A program made the position numbers and the translations under genes. From the NCBI GenBank assembly GCA_003070825.1, contig QBLP01000080.1, positions 1-7,554 on the forward strand: a DNA stretch of 7,554 nt, written 5' to 3'. The notes beneath the pieces were generated by a model that had not been told where the DNA came from, searched no databases, and saw nothing but the letters and a program-made list of their open reading frames with translations. The stretch comes from Halanaerobium sp. Lineage in GTDB: Bacteria > Bacillota > Halanaerobiia > Halanaerobiales > Halanaerobiaceae. Of this stretch, positions 1 to 6,668 are shown in pieces. The stretch's first letter is position 1. Each line of letters opens with the position of its first letter.

Positions 1-1
1 A

Positions 2-1618
2 TATATAGCTTCTAATGAATTGAGGACTTTTTATCAAAATCTTTTTGCTGAATACAATGTTGACACTGTTTTTTCTTCGAATATAGAATTATATCATCAT
101 GAAAATATTAAAGGAATTAATTATTATATCACCGGTGGTGCAGGTGGTGAATTGATTTTTGATAATGAAAAGAGTTTTTACCATTATCTTTTTGTTAATG
201 TTTCAGAAAGTGGGATTGAAATTAGTGTTGAGCGTTTAGAAAATAATCCCAGTACTTTTTCGAAAATTATGGTTAATATTTGGGTAGCTTTACAGTCGTT
301 TTTCTATGCAAATTATATTAATATTTTACTGGTATTGTTTATCGGTTTAACTATATTTTTTATTCTGCATCGTGAAATTAATAAAGAGGTAGATTATTAC
401 CGGGATTTTGCTTATGCTGATAATGAAATTAAAGATCAGAAACTAAAAATTGCTATGTTTACCAACAACTATTTCCCTGTTATTGGTGGGGTTCCAATAT
501 CAATTCAGCGTCTAGCTAAGGCACTGCGGAAGAGAGGACACCAGGTAAAAATTTTTGCTCCAGATTATAAAGAAGAAACTGAGGATGAATCAAATATTAT
601 TCGCTGTAATTCACTTTATCATTATGAAGAAGCAGGACTGGAATTTCCTGTAACCAATATTTATTCTCCGAAGATCAAAAAAGACTTTAAGAATGGAGAT
701 TTTGACTTAGTTCATTCTCATCACCCATTTTGGCTGGGAAATAAGGGCCGAAAGCTGGCTGAGAAATTTAATCTGCCGCTTGCTTTTACCTATCACACAC
801 GTCTGGAGAAATATTCTCACTATGTACCCAATATCTTATTTATGCGTAAATTTTTTAAAAACAGGCTCTCACACTTTTTAATTAGAAACTTTGCTAATAA
901 TACTGATGCGGTATTTGCTCCCACGGAATCAACAAAAGAGTATCTGCGCAATGTCGGAGTTAGCAGATTTATTAAGGTAATGCCGACAGGGATTGATTTT
1001 GACTATTATGACTGTCAGCAGGAGGAAATTGATGCCCTGAGAGACAAACTAATCGGAGATGCTGAGCACCTGTTAATTTCAGTTTCCAGGCTTTCTCAGG
1101 AAAAAAATCTATTTTTCCTTTTAGAAGGAATAAAAAAGTTAAGGGAAAATACTGAGCTCAACTTTAAATTGATTATTATCGGCAGCGGTTCTGAAAAGAA
1201 AAATGTGGAAGAATTCATTAAAAATAACAGCCTTGAAAAGGAGATAGAACTGATTGGTGCTGTAGACTTTAGAGAAATGGCCAAATATTATCTGGCTGCA
1301 GATCTCTTTGTTTTTGCCTCAACAACTGAAACCCAGGGGATGGTTTTACTGGAAGCAATGGCCGGCTATAACCCTGTAGTTGCGGTTAAATCAAGTGGAA
1401 TTGATGATGTTATAGAAAATGGATATAATGGTTTTAAAACTGAAGAGGATACAGAAAAGTGGAGTAAACAGATTGAAGAACTATTAACAAATACTGATGA
1501 TTTTGAAGAAATTGCGCAAAATGCCAGAAAAATGGCTGAGTCATATTCAATTGAACAGATGGCAGAATCGGCAGAAGAACTTTATTACAAAATAATGCAG
1601 CTTAAAAAATACCAGTAA
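2..1618 (+). CDS. Metallophosphoesterase-like domain, membrane segment and GT4 glycosyltransferase fusion (5' partial)
   Basis: The reading frame is open to the left edge: codons before the TTG at 20 read Y-I-A-S-N-E. The gene therefore starts outside the window and TTG 20 is not its start. Residues here count from TTG 20. Residues 1-72 resemble the C-terminal end of calcineurin-like phosphoesterases (YNVDTVFS..IELY, then YYITGGAGGEL). Residues about 99-116 (YINILLVLFIGLTIFFIL) form a likely membrane helix, perhaps with a second hydrophobic stretch at 83-97. From 142 a complete GT4 GT-B glycosyltransferase follows: FTNNYFPVIGGVP (147-159), HSHHPF (232-237), TYHTRLEKYSHYVP (257-270), SRLSQEKN (356-363, likely nucleotide-sugar phosphate contacts R357/K362) and the EX7E pair E437/E445. 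The TYHT..EKYSHYVP block is typical of diacylglycerol glucosyltransferases, so a membrane lipid acceptor is inferred, not shown. The phosphoesterase GHxH motif appears as SNIE. The glycosyltransferase call is firm; substrate and the role of the N-terminal domain are unknown. Confidence 0.88.
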   Translation, partial: YIASNELRTFYQNLFAEYNVDTVFSSNIELYHHENIKGINYYITGGAGGELIFDNEKSFYHYLFVNVSESGIEISVERLENNPSTFSKIMVNIWVALQSFFYANYINILLVLFIGLTIFFILHREINKEVDYYRDFAYADNEIKDQKLKIAMFTNNYFPVIGGVPISIQRLAKALRKRGHQVKIFAPDYKEETEDESNIIRCNSLYHYEEAGLEFPVTNIYSPKIKKDFKNGDFDLVHSHHPFWLGNKGRKLAEKFNLPLAFTYHTRLEKYSHYVPNILFMRKFFKNRLSHFLIRNFANNTDAVFAPTESTKEYLRNVGVSRFIKVMPTGIDFDYYDCQQEEIDALRDKLIGDAEHLLISVSRLSQEKNLFFLLEGIKKLRENTELNFKLIIIGSGSEKKNVEEFIKNNSLEKEIELIGAVDFREMAKYYLAADLFVFASTTETQGMVLLEAMAGYNPVVAVKSSGIDDVIENGYNGFKTEEDTEKWSKQIEELLTNTDDFEEIAQNARKMAESYSIEQMAESAEELYYKIMQLKKYQ

Positions 1619-1628
1619 TCAAACTTCC

Positions 1629-1673
1629 ATGTCCAGGTACCTGGTACCACCCGCTTTATGTCGTTTCATGTCG
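1629..1673. repeat. Short palindrome and repeat cluster, possibly a REP-like remnant
   Basis: This stretch contains the perfect 12-bp palindrome CCAGGTACCTGG (1633-1644). It overlaps GGTACCTGGTACC (1636-1648), in which the palindromic hexamer GGTACC occurs twice. A 10-bp-spaced direct repeat of ATGTCG follows (1658-1663 and 1668-1673), and ATGTC also occurs at 1629. The block fills most of the gap between the glycosyltransferase stop and the GH36 ribosome binding site and is not needed by either gene. Stacked palindromes of this kind resemble dispersed REP-type elements mobilised by Y1 (RAYT) transposases, but no transposase is visible here and copy number cannot be judged from one window. 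Confidence 0.4.
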
Positions 1674-1685
1674 AAAAAATTAAAT

Positions 1686-1690
1686 GGAGG
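1686..1690 (+). promoter_or_regulatory. Ribosome binding site fixing the GH36 start
   Basis: GGAGG lies 7 nt before the ATG at 1698. It decides the start: an in-frame ATG at 1629 would add 23 residues encoded by the palindromic repeat cluster, has no comparable upstream site, and would place this strong site inside the coding region. Confidence 0.85.
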
Positions 1691-1697
1691 CAGAATA

Positions 1698-3887
1698 ATG
1701 CTGATTGAATTTTTTAAAGAGCGAGAAATTTTTCATTTGCAAAATGAAGAAATAAGTTATGTGATAAAAATATTAAAAAATGACCAGCTAGGTCATCTCT
1801 ACTGGGGTAAAAAAATTAAAAAAGCTGAAAGGTTGGATCGCTATGATATCTCTCAGCACCGGCCCTATGAGGCCTATGCTCTTAAAGACGATACAGGCTT
1901 TATCTTAGAAAATATAGCCCGCGAATATCCTTCTTTCGGCCAGTCTGATTTTAGGGAGCCCGCCTATCAGGTTGAAGCAGAAAACGGCTCAATTATCAGT
2001 GACCTAAAATATCAGGATCATCAAATTTACAGTGGCAAAAAAGAACTAGCCGGTCTGCCCTCAACTTATGTTGAAAAAGAATCTGAAGCAGAAACTCTGG
2101 AGATAAGCCTCTATGATGAGGTAACTGAGCTGGAGGTAGTTTTAAGCTATACAATTTTTAAGGATTATCCGATACTTACCCGCTCAGCTAATTTTAAAAA
2201 TCAGGGTGATGAGAAGCTGAATCTCAATAGAGCACTTTCAATGAGTGTTGATTTTGATAATAAAGACTTAGAGCTGCTGCAGCTTTCGGGAGCCTGGGGC
2301 AGAGAAAGAGATATTATCCGCCGCCCACTGGAGCAGGGAATAACCAAAATTGACAGCAAACGAGGTGGCAGCAGCCACCAGCAGAATCCTTTTGTGGCTT
2401 TAGTTGAGCCGGAGACTGATGAGTACAGAGGAGAGGCCTATGGTTTCAGTCTTGTTTACTCAGCTAATTTTATCGCCCAGGCAGAGTGCAATCACTATGG
2501 TAAGACAAGATTAACAATGGGTATTAATCCTTTTACCTTTAACTGGCTTTTGGAAGGTGGAGAGAGCTTCCAGACACCAGAAGTTGTAATGAATTATTCT
2601 GATCAGGGTTTAAATAAGATGTCTCAAAACTTTCATCAGTTATACAGAAGTCGACTGGTTAGAGGTAAACATAGAGACCAGCAGCGGCCGGTTTTGATCA
2701 ACAACTGGGAAGGTACCTATTTTGATTTTGATACAGATAAGATATTAGAGATGGCAGCAGCTGCTGCAGAAGTAGATATCGAATTATTTGTGCTTGATGA
2801 CGGCTGGTTTGGAGAGAGAAATGATGACACTTCTTCTTTAGGGGACTGGTATGTAAATCAAGAAAAGCTGCCGGGCGGTTTAGAATATTTAGCTCATGAA
2901 ATTAATAAATTGGGGATGGATTTTGGCCTCTGGTTTGAGCCGGAAATGGTTTCTCCAGACAGTGATTTATACCGTGAACATCCAGAATGGGCCATCCAGG
3001 TCCCAGAAAGAAAGTCCTCAGAATCCAGGCAGCAGTTAATTTTAGATTTAAGCCGCAGTGATGTTCAGAATTATATTATTGAGCGGGTTTCTGCGATTTT
3101 AGAGAAAGCAGATATTGCCTATGTTAAGTGGGATATGAATAGACCGATGACTGAATATGGTTCTTTAGAGCTGGAGGCTGAACATCAGAGTGAGTTAAAC
3201 CACCGCTATATTTTGGGTCTTTACAGAGTTTTAGAAGAGATTACTTCCAGATTCCCGGAAGTATTGTTTGAAAGCTGTGCCGGTGGTGGCGGCCGCTTTG
3301 ATCCGGGAATGCTCCATTATATGCCGCAGACCTGGACCAGTGATGATACTGATGCTGTAGAAAGATTAAAGATTCAGTATGGAACTTCATTAGTTTATCC
3401 TTCATCTTCGATGGGTGCTCATGTATCTGCTGTTCCAAACCACCAGGTAGAGCGCAGTACTTCACTTAAAATGCGCTATGATGTGGCAAGTTTCGGCAAC
3501 CTGGGCTATGAACTTGATATTACAGAATTAAATGAAAAAGAAATGGAAGCTGTCAAAAAACAGGTTAATAACTATAAAGAGATTAGAGAGCTGGTGCAGT
3601 TTGGTGATTTCTACCGACTGCGGAGTCCCTTTGCAGATAACTTTACTGCTTGGTCTTATCTCAGTCAGGACAGAGAAGAAGTTCTGGCAGGATTTTATCA
3701 GGTGCTGGCGAGCCCTAATCCGAAAGAAGAGACTTTAAAACTGAAAGGCTTGGACCCTGAGAGTGATTATAAGGAGCTAAATAGTGGAGAAATTTATGGT
3801 GGGGATGAACTGATGAATTATGGCATTAAAGTTCCCTATCTAAAAGAAGATTTTTCTTCCAGAGTCTGGAGATTTAAGGCTGTTTAA
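1698..3887 (+). CDS. Alpha-galactosidase, glycoside hydrolase family 36
   Basis: The 729-residue product hydrolyses terminal alpha-1,6-galactosyl residues (melibiose, raffinose, stachyose type) with retention of configuration. Length and architecture match bacterial GH36 enzymes such as AgaA/RafA: an N-terminal beta-sandwich (about 1-320), a TIM barrel (about 330-640) and a C-terminal beta domain. Visible barrel motifs are NNWEGTYFDF (335-344), LDDGWFG (366-372), WFEPEMVSPDSDLY (412-425), VKWDMNR (476-482) with likely nucleophile D479, ESCAGGGGRFD (525-535), and WTSDDTDA (546-553) with likely acid/base D549. All expected catalytic elements are present. There is no signal peptide, so it should be cytoplasmic and depend on an oligosaccharide transporter not seen here. 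The start is the ATG at 1698, supported by GGAGG. The gene is visibly GC-richer than the lipoprotein gene and the first 400 bp of the window. Specificity for a particular sugar is not determinable; the gene could equally be called agaA, rafA or melA-like, so no symbol is given. Confidence 0.96.
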   Translation: MLIEFFKEREIFHLQNEEISYVIKILKNDQLGHLYWGKKIKKAERLDRYDISQHRPYEAYALKDDTGFILENIAREYPSFGQSDFREPAYQVEAENGSIISDLKYQDHQIYSGKKELAGLPSTYVEKESEAETLEISLYDEVTELEVVLSYTIFKDYPILTRSANFKNQGDEKLNLNRALSMSVDFDNKDLELLQLSGAWGRERDIIRRPLEQGITKIDSKRGGSSHQQNPFVALVEPETDEYRGEAYGFSLVYSANFIAQAECNHYGKTRLTMGINPFTFNWLLEGGESFQTPEVVMNYSDQGLNKMSQNFHQLYRSRLVRGKHRDQQRPVLINNWEGTYFDFDTDKILEMAAAAAEVDIELFVLDDGWFGERNDDTSSLGDWYVNQEKLPGGLEYLAHEINKLGMDFGLWFEPEMVSPDSDLYREHPEWAIQVPERKSSESRQQLILDLSRSDVQNYIIERVSAILEKADIAYVKWDMNRPMTEYGSLELEAEHQSELNHRYILGLYRVLEEITSRFPEVLFESCAGGGGRFDPGMLHYMPQTWTSDDTDAVERLKIQYGTSLVYPSSSMGAHVSAVPNHQVERSTSLKMRYDVASFGNLGYELDITELNEKEMEAVKKQVNNYKEIRELVQFGDFYRLRSPFADNFTAWSYLSQDREEVLAGFYQVLASPNPKEETLKLKGLDPESDYKELNSGEIYGGDELMNYGIKVPYLKEDFSSRVWRFKAV

Positions 3888-3968
3888 GAAGGTTTAATTA
3901 TTTTATTCAGCAGATTTAACTAACATAAAAGCTAAAGATACTAAAATATATAAATTAGAAGAATAATA

Positions 3969-4745
3969 ATGAATAAAAAAAAGATAATTATAATATTATT
4001 TCTCATTCTGTCACTTAGCTTTGTTTTAACAGGATGTTCTGCTATTGGTGAGTTGAAAACTGAGACTATAGTAGGTAATTATTTAGAGAGTGAAGATGGG
4101 CCGGAAAGTGTTGTTAAACAGTCATTAAATCAGTTATTTGCAAAATATTCTTCTGAAGGAAGATTAAATGATTATGAATGGACTCAAAACATTAATTTAA
4201 AAGATTTGGAAATTATGGAGCCAGTGGCTGACCAGGGTACCGGAATTTTAACTGCTGGTAGAATTAGACTAATTTTTGATTATACAATTAATGGTGATCC
4301 TCAAAATAGTGATTTAAAACCTATTAACAAAGGTGGTACTTTAACCTATGAGATAGATAGTTTAACTTATGATAATAAAAAAGAAGAATTGGTCAGTATG
4401 ACTGAAACCCCGAATGAAGTTTCAGATGCTAATTCCGAATCGCCAGTTATTTCTGGGATTAAAACAGAAAATAGTAAGGATGACGGTAATGGATTTAGTT
4501 TGACTGCAAACCTTGATACTAAAAATGTAGCAGAAACTGTAGGAATAATTTCTCTGGGTAAAAGATACTTTTCAGGTTCAACTGATAGAGTTTTAGATAT
4601 TACTAATAACCAACTAAGTCTAGTTACACAGGTAACTTTAGCTGAGACTGATTTTGCTTCAATTATGGTAATTAATTATGATGAATTAACAAGTACTGAT
4701 TCAGGTCAAACCGGACTGGCAGCTGCTCTAATTGCTGTTCCTTAA
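3969..4745 (+). CDS. Putative lipoprotein of unknown function
   Basis: This 258-residue protein was not recognised as a member of any family. It has a classic lipoprotein signal: MNKKK, a hydrophobic core (residues 6-20) and the lipobox LTGC, with C23 as the predicted lipidated residue after signal peptidase II cleavage. It should therefore sit on the outer side of the cytoplasmic membrane. The mature part is acidic and rich in Asn, Ser and Thr, has no further membrane segment, and has no Cys beyond C23. Residues about 50-130 look like an alternating beta-rich domain (RIRLIFDYTI, GTLTYEIDSLTYD). A low-complexity linker (about 140-170, rich in E, N, S, D) leads to a second beta-rich part (SLTANLDTKNVAETVGIISL). 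The start ATG has only a weak upstream purine run (AGAAGA). It lies 81 bp after the GH36 stop with no terminator between, so read-through is possible. It converges on the helicase gene. Confidence 0.8.
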   Translation: MNKKKIIIILFLILSLSFVLTGCSAIGELKTETIVGNYLESEDGPESVVKQSLNQLFAKYSSEGRLNDYEWTQNINLKDLEIMEPVADQGTGILTAGRIRLIFDYTINGDPQNSDLKPINKGGTLTYEIDSLTYDNKKEELVSMTETPNEVSDANSESPVISGIKTENSKDDGNGFSLTANLDTKNVAETVGIISLGKRYFSGSTDRVLDITNNQLSLVTQVTLAETDFASIMVINYDELTSTDSGQTGLAAALIAVP

Positions 4746-4768
4746 AAAACTTCAAAAACTAAAGACAA

Positions 4769-4807
4769 AAAAAGGTACCGGGAGCGATCTGCTCTCAGTA
4801 CCTTTTT
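4769..4807. terminator. Bidirectional intrinsic terminator between convergent genes
   Basis: A 17-position stem (4769-4785 with 4791-4807) encloses the 5-nt loop GATCT. It has an A-run on the left and a T-run on the right, so it ends in U-tracts when read from either strand. In the plus direction only one position (C4779 against A4797) fails to pair and one pair is a G-U wobble. It lies 23 bp after the lipoprotein stop and 26 bp after the helicase stop, so it should end both transcripts. Confidence 0.88.
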
Positions 4808-4833
4808 GTTATATAATCTATTTTTTTATCGTT

Positions 4834-6438
4834 TTACTTAGCTCTTGCAGCTTCAATGTTAACTTTAGTTCCTTTAATGTAGTTGTCCTTCATGATCTGT
4901 AATACTTCATGACCTTTTTCTCTGGGAACTTCCACAAAGGTAAAGTTATCATAGATATCAATTGCTCCAATTAAGCCGCCGGGCATTCCTGTTTCACCAG
5001 CAATAGCTCCAACAATGTGGCGGGGAGAAACCCTATCTTTTTTACCAATATTGATAAATAATCTAACCATTCCTGGCTCAGCTCCAGTATCACCAAAGCT
5101 CTGACCTGAGTTTTCAGCCTGATTATCATCATTATCTTCTCTTTCCATTGACTTTTTCATTAAAGCAGCTGCAATTTCAAGGGCAGAATACTGCTCATCA
5201 ACTAAGTCTTCAATTAACTCAATATATTTTCCTAAATCAGCAGAATCCATATAACTGCTCAGTTCATCATTAAACTGCTCAAATTGTGCCGCTTCAATAT
5301 CAGACTGAGAAGGAATCTCTGATCTTTTTATTTTTGATTTTGTATATTTTTGAATATCCCTCAACTTATAGATATCCTTACCAACTACAAAACTGTGAGC
5401 TTCACCACTTTTCCCTGCTCTACCTGTACGACCAATTCTGTGTACATAATAGTCAGTATCCTGTGGTAGATCATAGTTAAATACTGCTTCTACATCATCT
5501 ACATCAATACCGCGGGCTGCTACATCTGTAGCTACAAGTACTTCGATAATTCCATTTCTGAATTTACCCATTACCCGATCACGCTGATTCTGGTTTAAAC
5601 CACCGTGGATAGCATCAGATAAATAACCGCGAGCCTGCAGTTTAATATTCAGCTCGTCAACCATTTTTCTGGTGTTACAGAAAACAATAGCCAGTTCCGG
5701 ACTGCTTAAGTCAAGAATTCTGGTTAAAGCTTTAAGTTTATCGTGTCTTCTAATCTCATAGTAGTACTGATCAATAGAAGGAACGGTTAATTTTTCGTGA
5801 GCCACTCTTAAAAACTCTGAGTTTTTCTGATACTTTTTACTCAATCTTTTAATTGATTTGGGAATAGTAGCAGAAAAGAAGAGAGTCTGTCTGTCATCTG
5901 GAATATCTCTTAAAACAGTTTCAATATCATCAATAAAGCCCATATCGAGCATTACATCAGCTTCATCAAGGACAAAATAATCTATATTGTCAAGTTTTAA
6001 AGTTCCACGACGAATATGGTCCATTACTCTACCTGGAGTACCAATAACAATCTGTACACCTTTATTAAGAGCTTTGATCTGGCGTCCGATTGACTGTCCA
6101 CCATAAACCGGGAGAGTATAAATTCTTCTCTTATATTTTGCCAGTCTTTTTAATTCTTCTGATACCTGAATAGCAAGTTCTCTGGTCGGACAGAGGATAA
6201 TTGCCTGAGGATTTTTGTTTTCAGCATCCATTTCTTCTAAAAGAGGGATACCAAAGGCTGCTGTTTTACCGGTTCCTGTCTGGGCCTGACCTACAATGTC
6301 TTTACCATTAAGTACAGCCGGAATAGCATTTGTCTGAATCGGGGTAGTTTCCTCAAAACCCATTTCTTCAACTGCCTTTAAAATCTCATCTGATACGTTT
6401 AATTCATTAAATTTAATCTTTTGCAAATTTACTTCCAC
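4834..6438 (-). CDS. deaD: DEAD-box ATP-dependent RNA helicase, DeaD/CsdA type with DbpA-like RNA-binding domain
   Basis: This complete helicase (534 residues from GTG 6438) carries every DEAD-box motif: the Q motif with Q35 (PIQTNAIP), motif I AQTGTGKT (52-59), PTRELA (84-89), TPGRV (134-138), DEAD (158-161), SAT (189-191), VFCNT (252-256), ATDVAARGID (303-312) and HRIGRTGR (333-340). A helical segment (about 376-430) corresponds to the DeaD/CshA dimerisation region. An acidic, low-complexity linker (about 431-456) follows, then a DbpA-type RNA-binding domain (about 457-530, VRLFINIGKKDRVSPRHIVG...). Family members unwind short RNA duplexes in ribosome assembly and mRNA decay, often at low temperature. 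The start is uncertain: GTG 6438 has its AAGGAA directly abutting it, whereas TTG 6426 (giving MQKIKFNELNV, 530 residues) has GGAAG about 5 nt upstream and a more usual family N terminus. A probable attenuator-like leader lies upstream. Confidence 0.96.
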   Translation of the reverse strand: MEVNLQKIKFNELNVSDEILKAVEEMGFEETTPIQTNAIPAVLNGKDIVGQAQTGTGKTAAFGIPLLEEMDAENKNPQAIILCPTRELAIQVSEELKRLAKYKRRIYTLPVYGGQSIGRQIKALNKGVQIVIGTPGRVMDHIRRGTLKLDNIDYFVLDEADVMLDMGFIDDIETVLRDIPDDRQTLFFSATIPKSIKRLSKKYQKNSEFLRVAHEKLTVPSIDQYYYEIRRHDKLKALTRILDLSSPELAIVFCNTRKMVDELNIKLQARGYLSDAIHGGLNQNQRDRVMGKFRNGIIEVLVATDVAARGIDVDDVEAVFNYDLPQDTDYYVHRIGRTGRAGKSGEAHSFVVGKDIYKLRDIQKYTKSKIKRSEIPSQSDIEAAQFEQFNDELSSYMDSADLGKYIELIEDLVDEQYSALEIAAALMKKSMEREDNDDNQAENSGQSFGDTGAEPGMVRLFINIGKKDRVSPRHIVGAIAGETGMPGGLIGAIDIYDNFTFVEVPREKGHEVLQIMKDNYIKGTKVNIEAARAK

Positions 6439-6449
6439 TTCCTTTTTTA

Positions 6450-6478
6450 ATTATATTCTTATACTAAATCTACCAACC
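6450..6478 (-). promoter_or_regulatory. Possible helicase-proximal promoter
   Basis: A perfect TATAAT (6450-6455, minus strand) lies 11 bp before the GTG start. The -35 match is poor: TTGGTA at 15 bp spacing, or GGTTGG at 17 bp. A second -10-like TATAAG at 6458-6463 has TTTGTG 16 bp upstream. In AT-rich DNA such boxes arise by chance. If real, transcription would start near 6443, leaving a very short leader that favours TTG 6426 as the start, and this promoter would bypass the upstream leader terminator. Confidence 0.3.
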
Positions 6479-6524
6479 ACACAAATTTCTTAACAAATAA
6501 TACTGCATCCGGTTGATAAATCTA

Positions 6525-6538
6525 TACTTATATAAGTA
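6525..6538. repeat. 14-bp perfect palindrome in helicase leader region
   Basis: TACTTATATAAGTA reads the same on both strands. It lies just downstream (helicase sense) of the leader terminator and about 90 bp before the helicase start. It could be an operator for a dimeric repressor or a small RNA hairpin, but in a region this AT-rich a chance origin is possible. Confidence 0.35.
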
Positions 6539-6544
6539 GACGCT

Positions 6545-6576
6545 AAAAAACCCCGACTACATTTATATAGTCAGGG
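6545..6576 (-). terminator. Intrinsic terminator on the minus strand, upstream of the helicase
   Basis: Read on the minus strand, CCCTGACTA pairs with TAGTCGGGG across an 8-nt loop (nine pairs including one U-G wobble), immediately followed by TTTTTT (6550 down to 6545). Pairing can extend about three more pairs into the U-tract. Read on the plus strand the wobble becomes a C/A mismatch and there is no T-run, so the direction is clear. It lies about 107 bp upstream of the helicase start and points into that gene, so it acts as an attenuator or as the end of a separate short RNA. Confidence 0.8.
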
Positions 6577-6630
6577 CTTAGTTGCTATATTATCTATTAA
6601 GTTATAAAACACTAATTTTTTTAGTCAGCT
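6545..6630 (-). ncRNA. Predicted attenuated leader or small RNA (about 86 nt)
   Basis: This interval is bounded by a well-formed minus-strand promoter (boxes 6636-6664, expected start near 6630) and a minus-strand intrinsic terminator ending at 6545. Inside, a small 5-bp hairpin ACTAA/TTAGT (6611-6625) lies near the 5' end. The heptamer CTGACTA occurs twice on the minus strand, at 6622-6628 and in the terminator 5' arm at 6568-6574, so the first copy could in principle compete for the terminator 3' arm. I do not recognise any named riboswitch, T-box or protein-leader family. Without expression data it may be a helicase attenuator or an independent small RNA. Confidence 0.5.
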
Positions 6631-6635
6631 CTTTT

Positions 6636-6664
6636 AGTATAACCCAGCCTAGAGCTAAAGTCAA
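6636..6664 (-). promoter_or_regulatory. Sigma-A-type promoter on the minus strand
   Basis: TTGACT (6659-6664) and TATACT (6636-6641) are separated by exactly 17 bp, each box differing from consensus at one position. Transcription should begin near 6630 and run toward the helicase. This is the best promoter match noticed in the window, and no gene other than the helicase lies in its direction. Confidence 0.72.
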
Positions 6665-6668
6665 ATCT

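Noticed and set aside
20..22. TTG as the start of the glycosyltransferase fusion gene
   Set aside because: The frame is open to the left edge and the residues before it (S-N-E-L-R) continue the phosphoesterase-like similarity. No ribosome binding site precedes it.
1096..1284. Open frame on the minus strand inside the glycosyltransferase gene
   Set aside because: It is a shadow of a well-supported gene with no ribosome binding site or recognisable domain. The same applies to the short frames at 3241-3465, 3532-3738 and 5286-5480.
3888..3968. Promoter or terminator between the GH36 and lipoprotein genes
   Set aside because: The region is AT-rich with TATAAA-like strings, but I found no -35 partner at proper spacing and no stable hairpin.
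4774..4802. GGTACC within the bidirectional terminator as another copy of the repeat near 1636
   Set aside because: Only the hexamer is shared; the rest is explained by the terminator stem.
6571..6612. A 13-residue leader peptide on the minus strand (GTG 6612 to TGA in the terminator 5' arm)
   Set aside because: Its end inside the terminator hairpin is suggestive, but it has no ribosome binding site, a weak start codon and no run of a regulatory amino acid.
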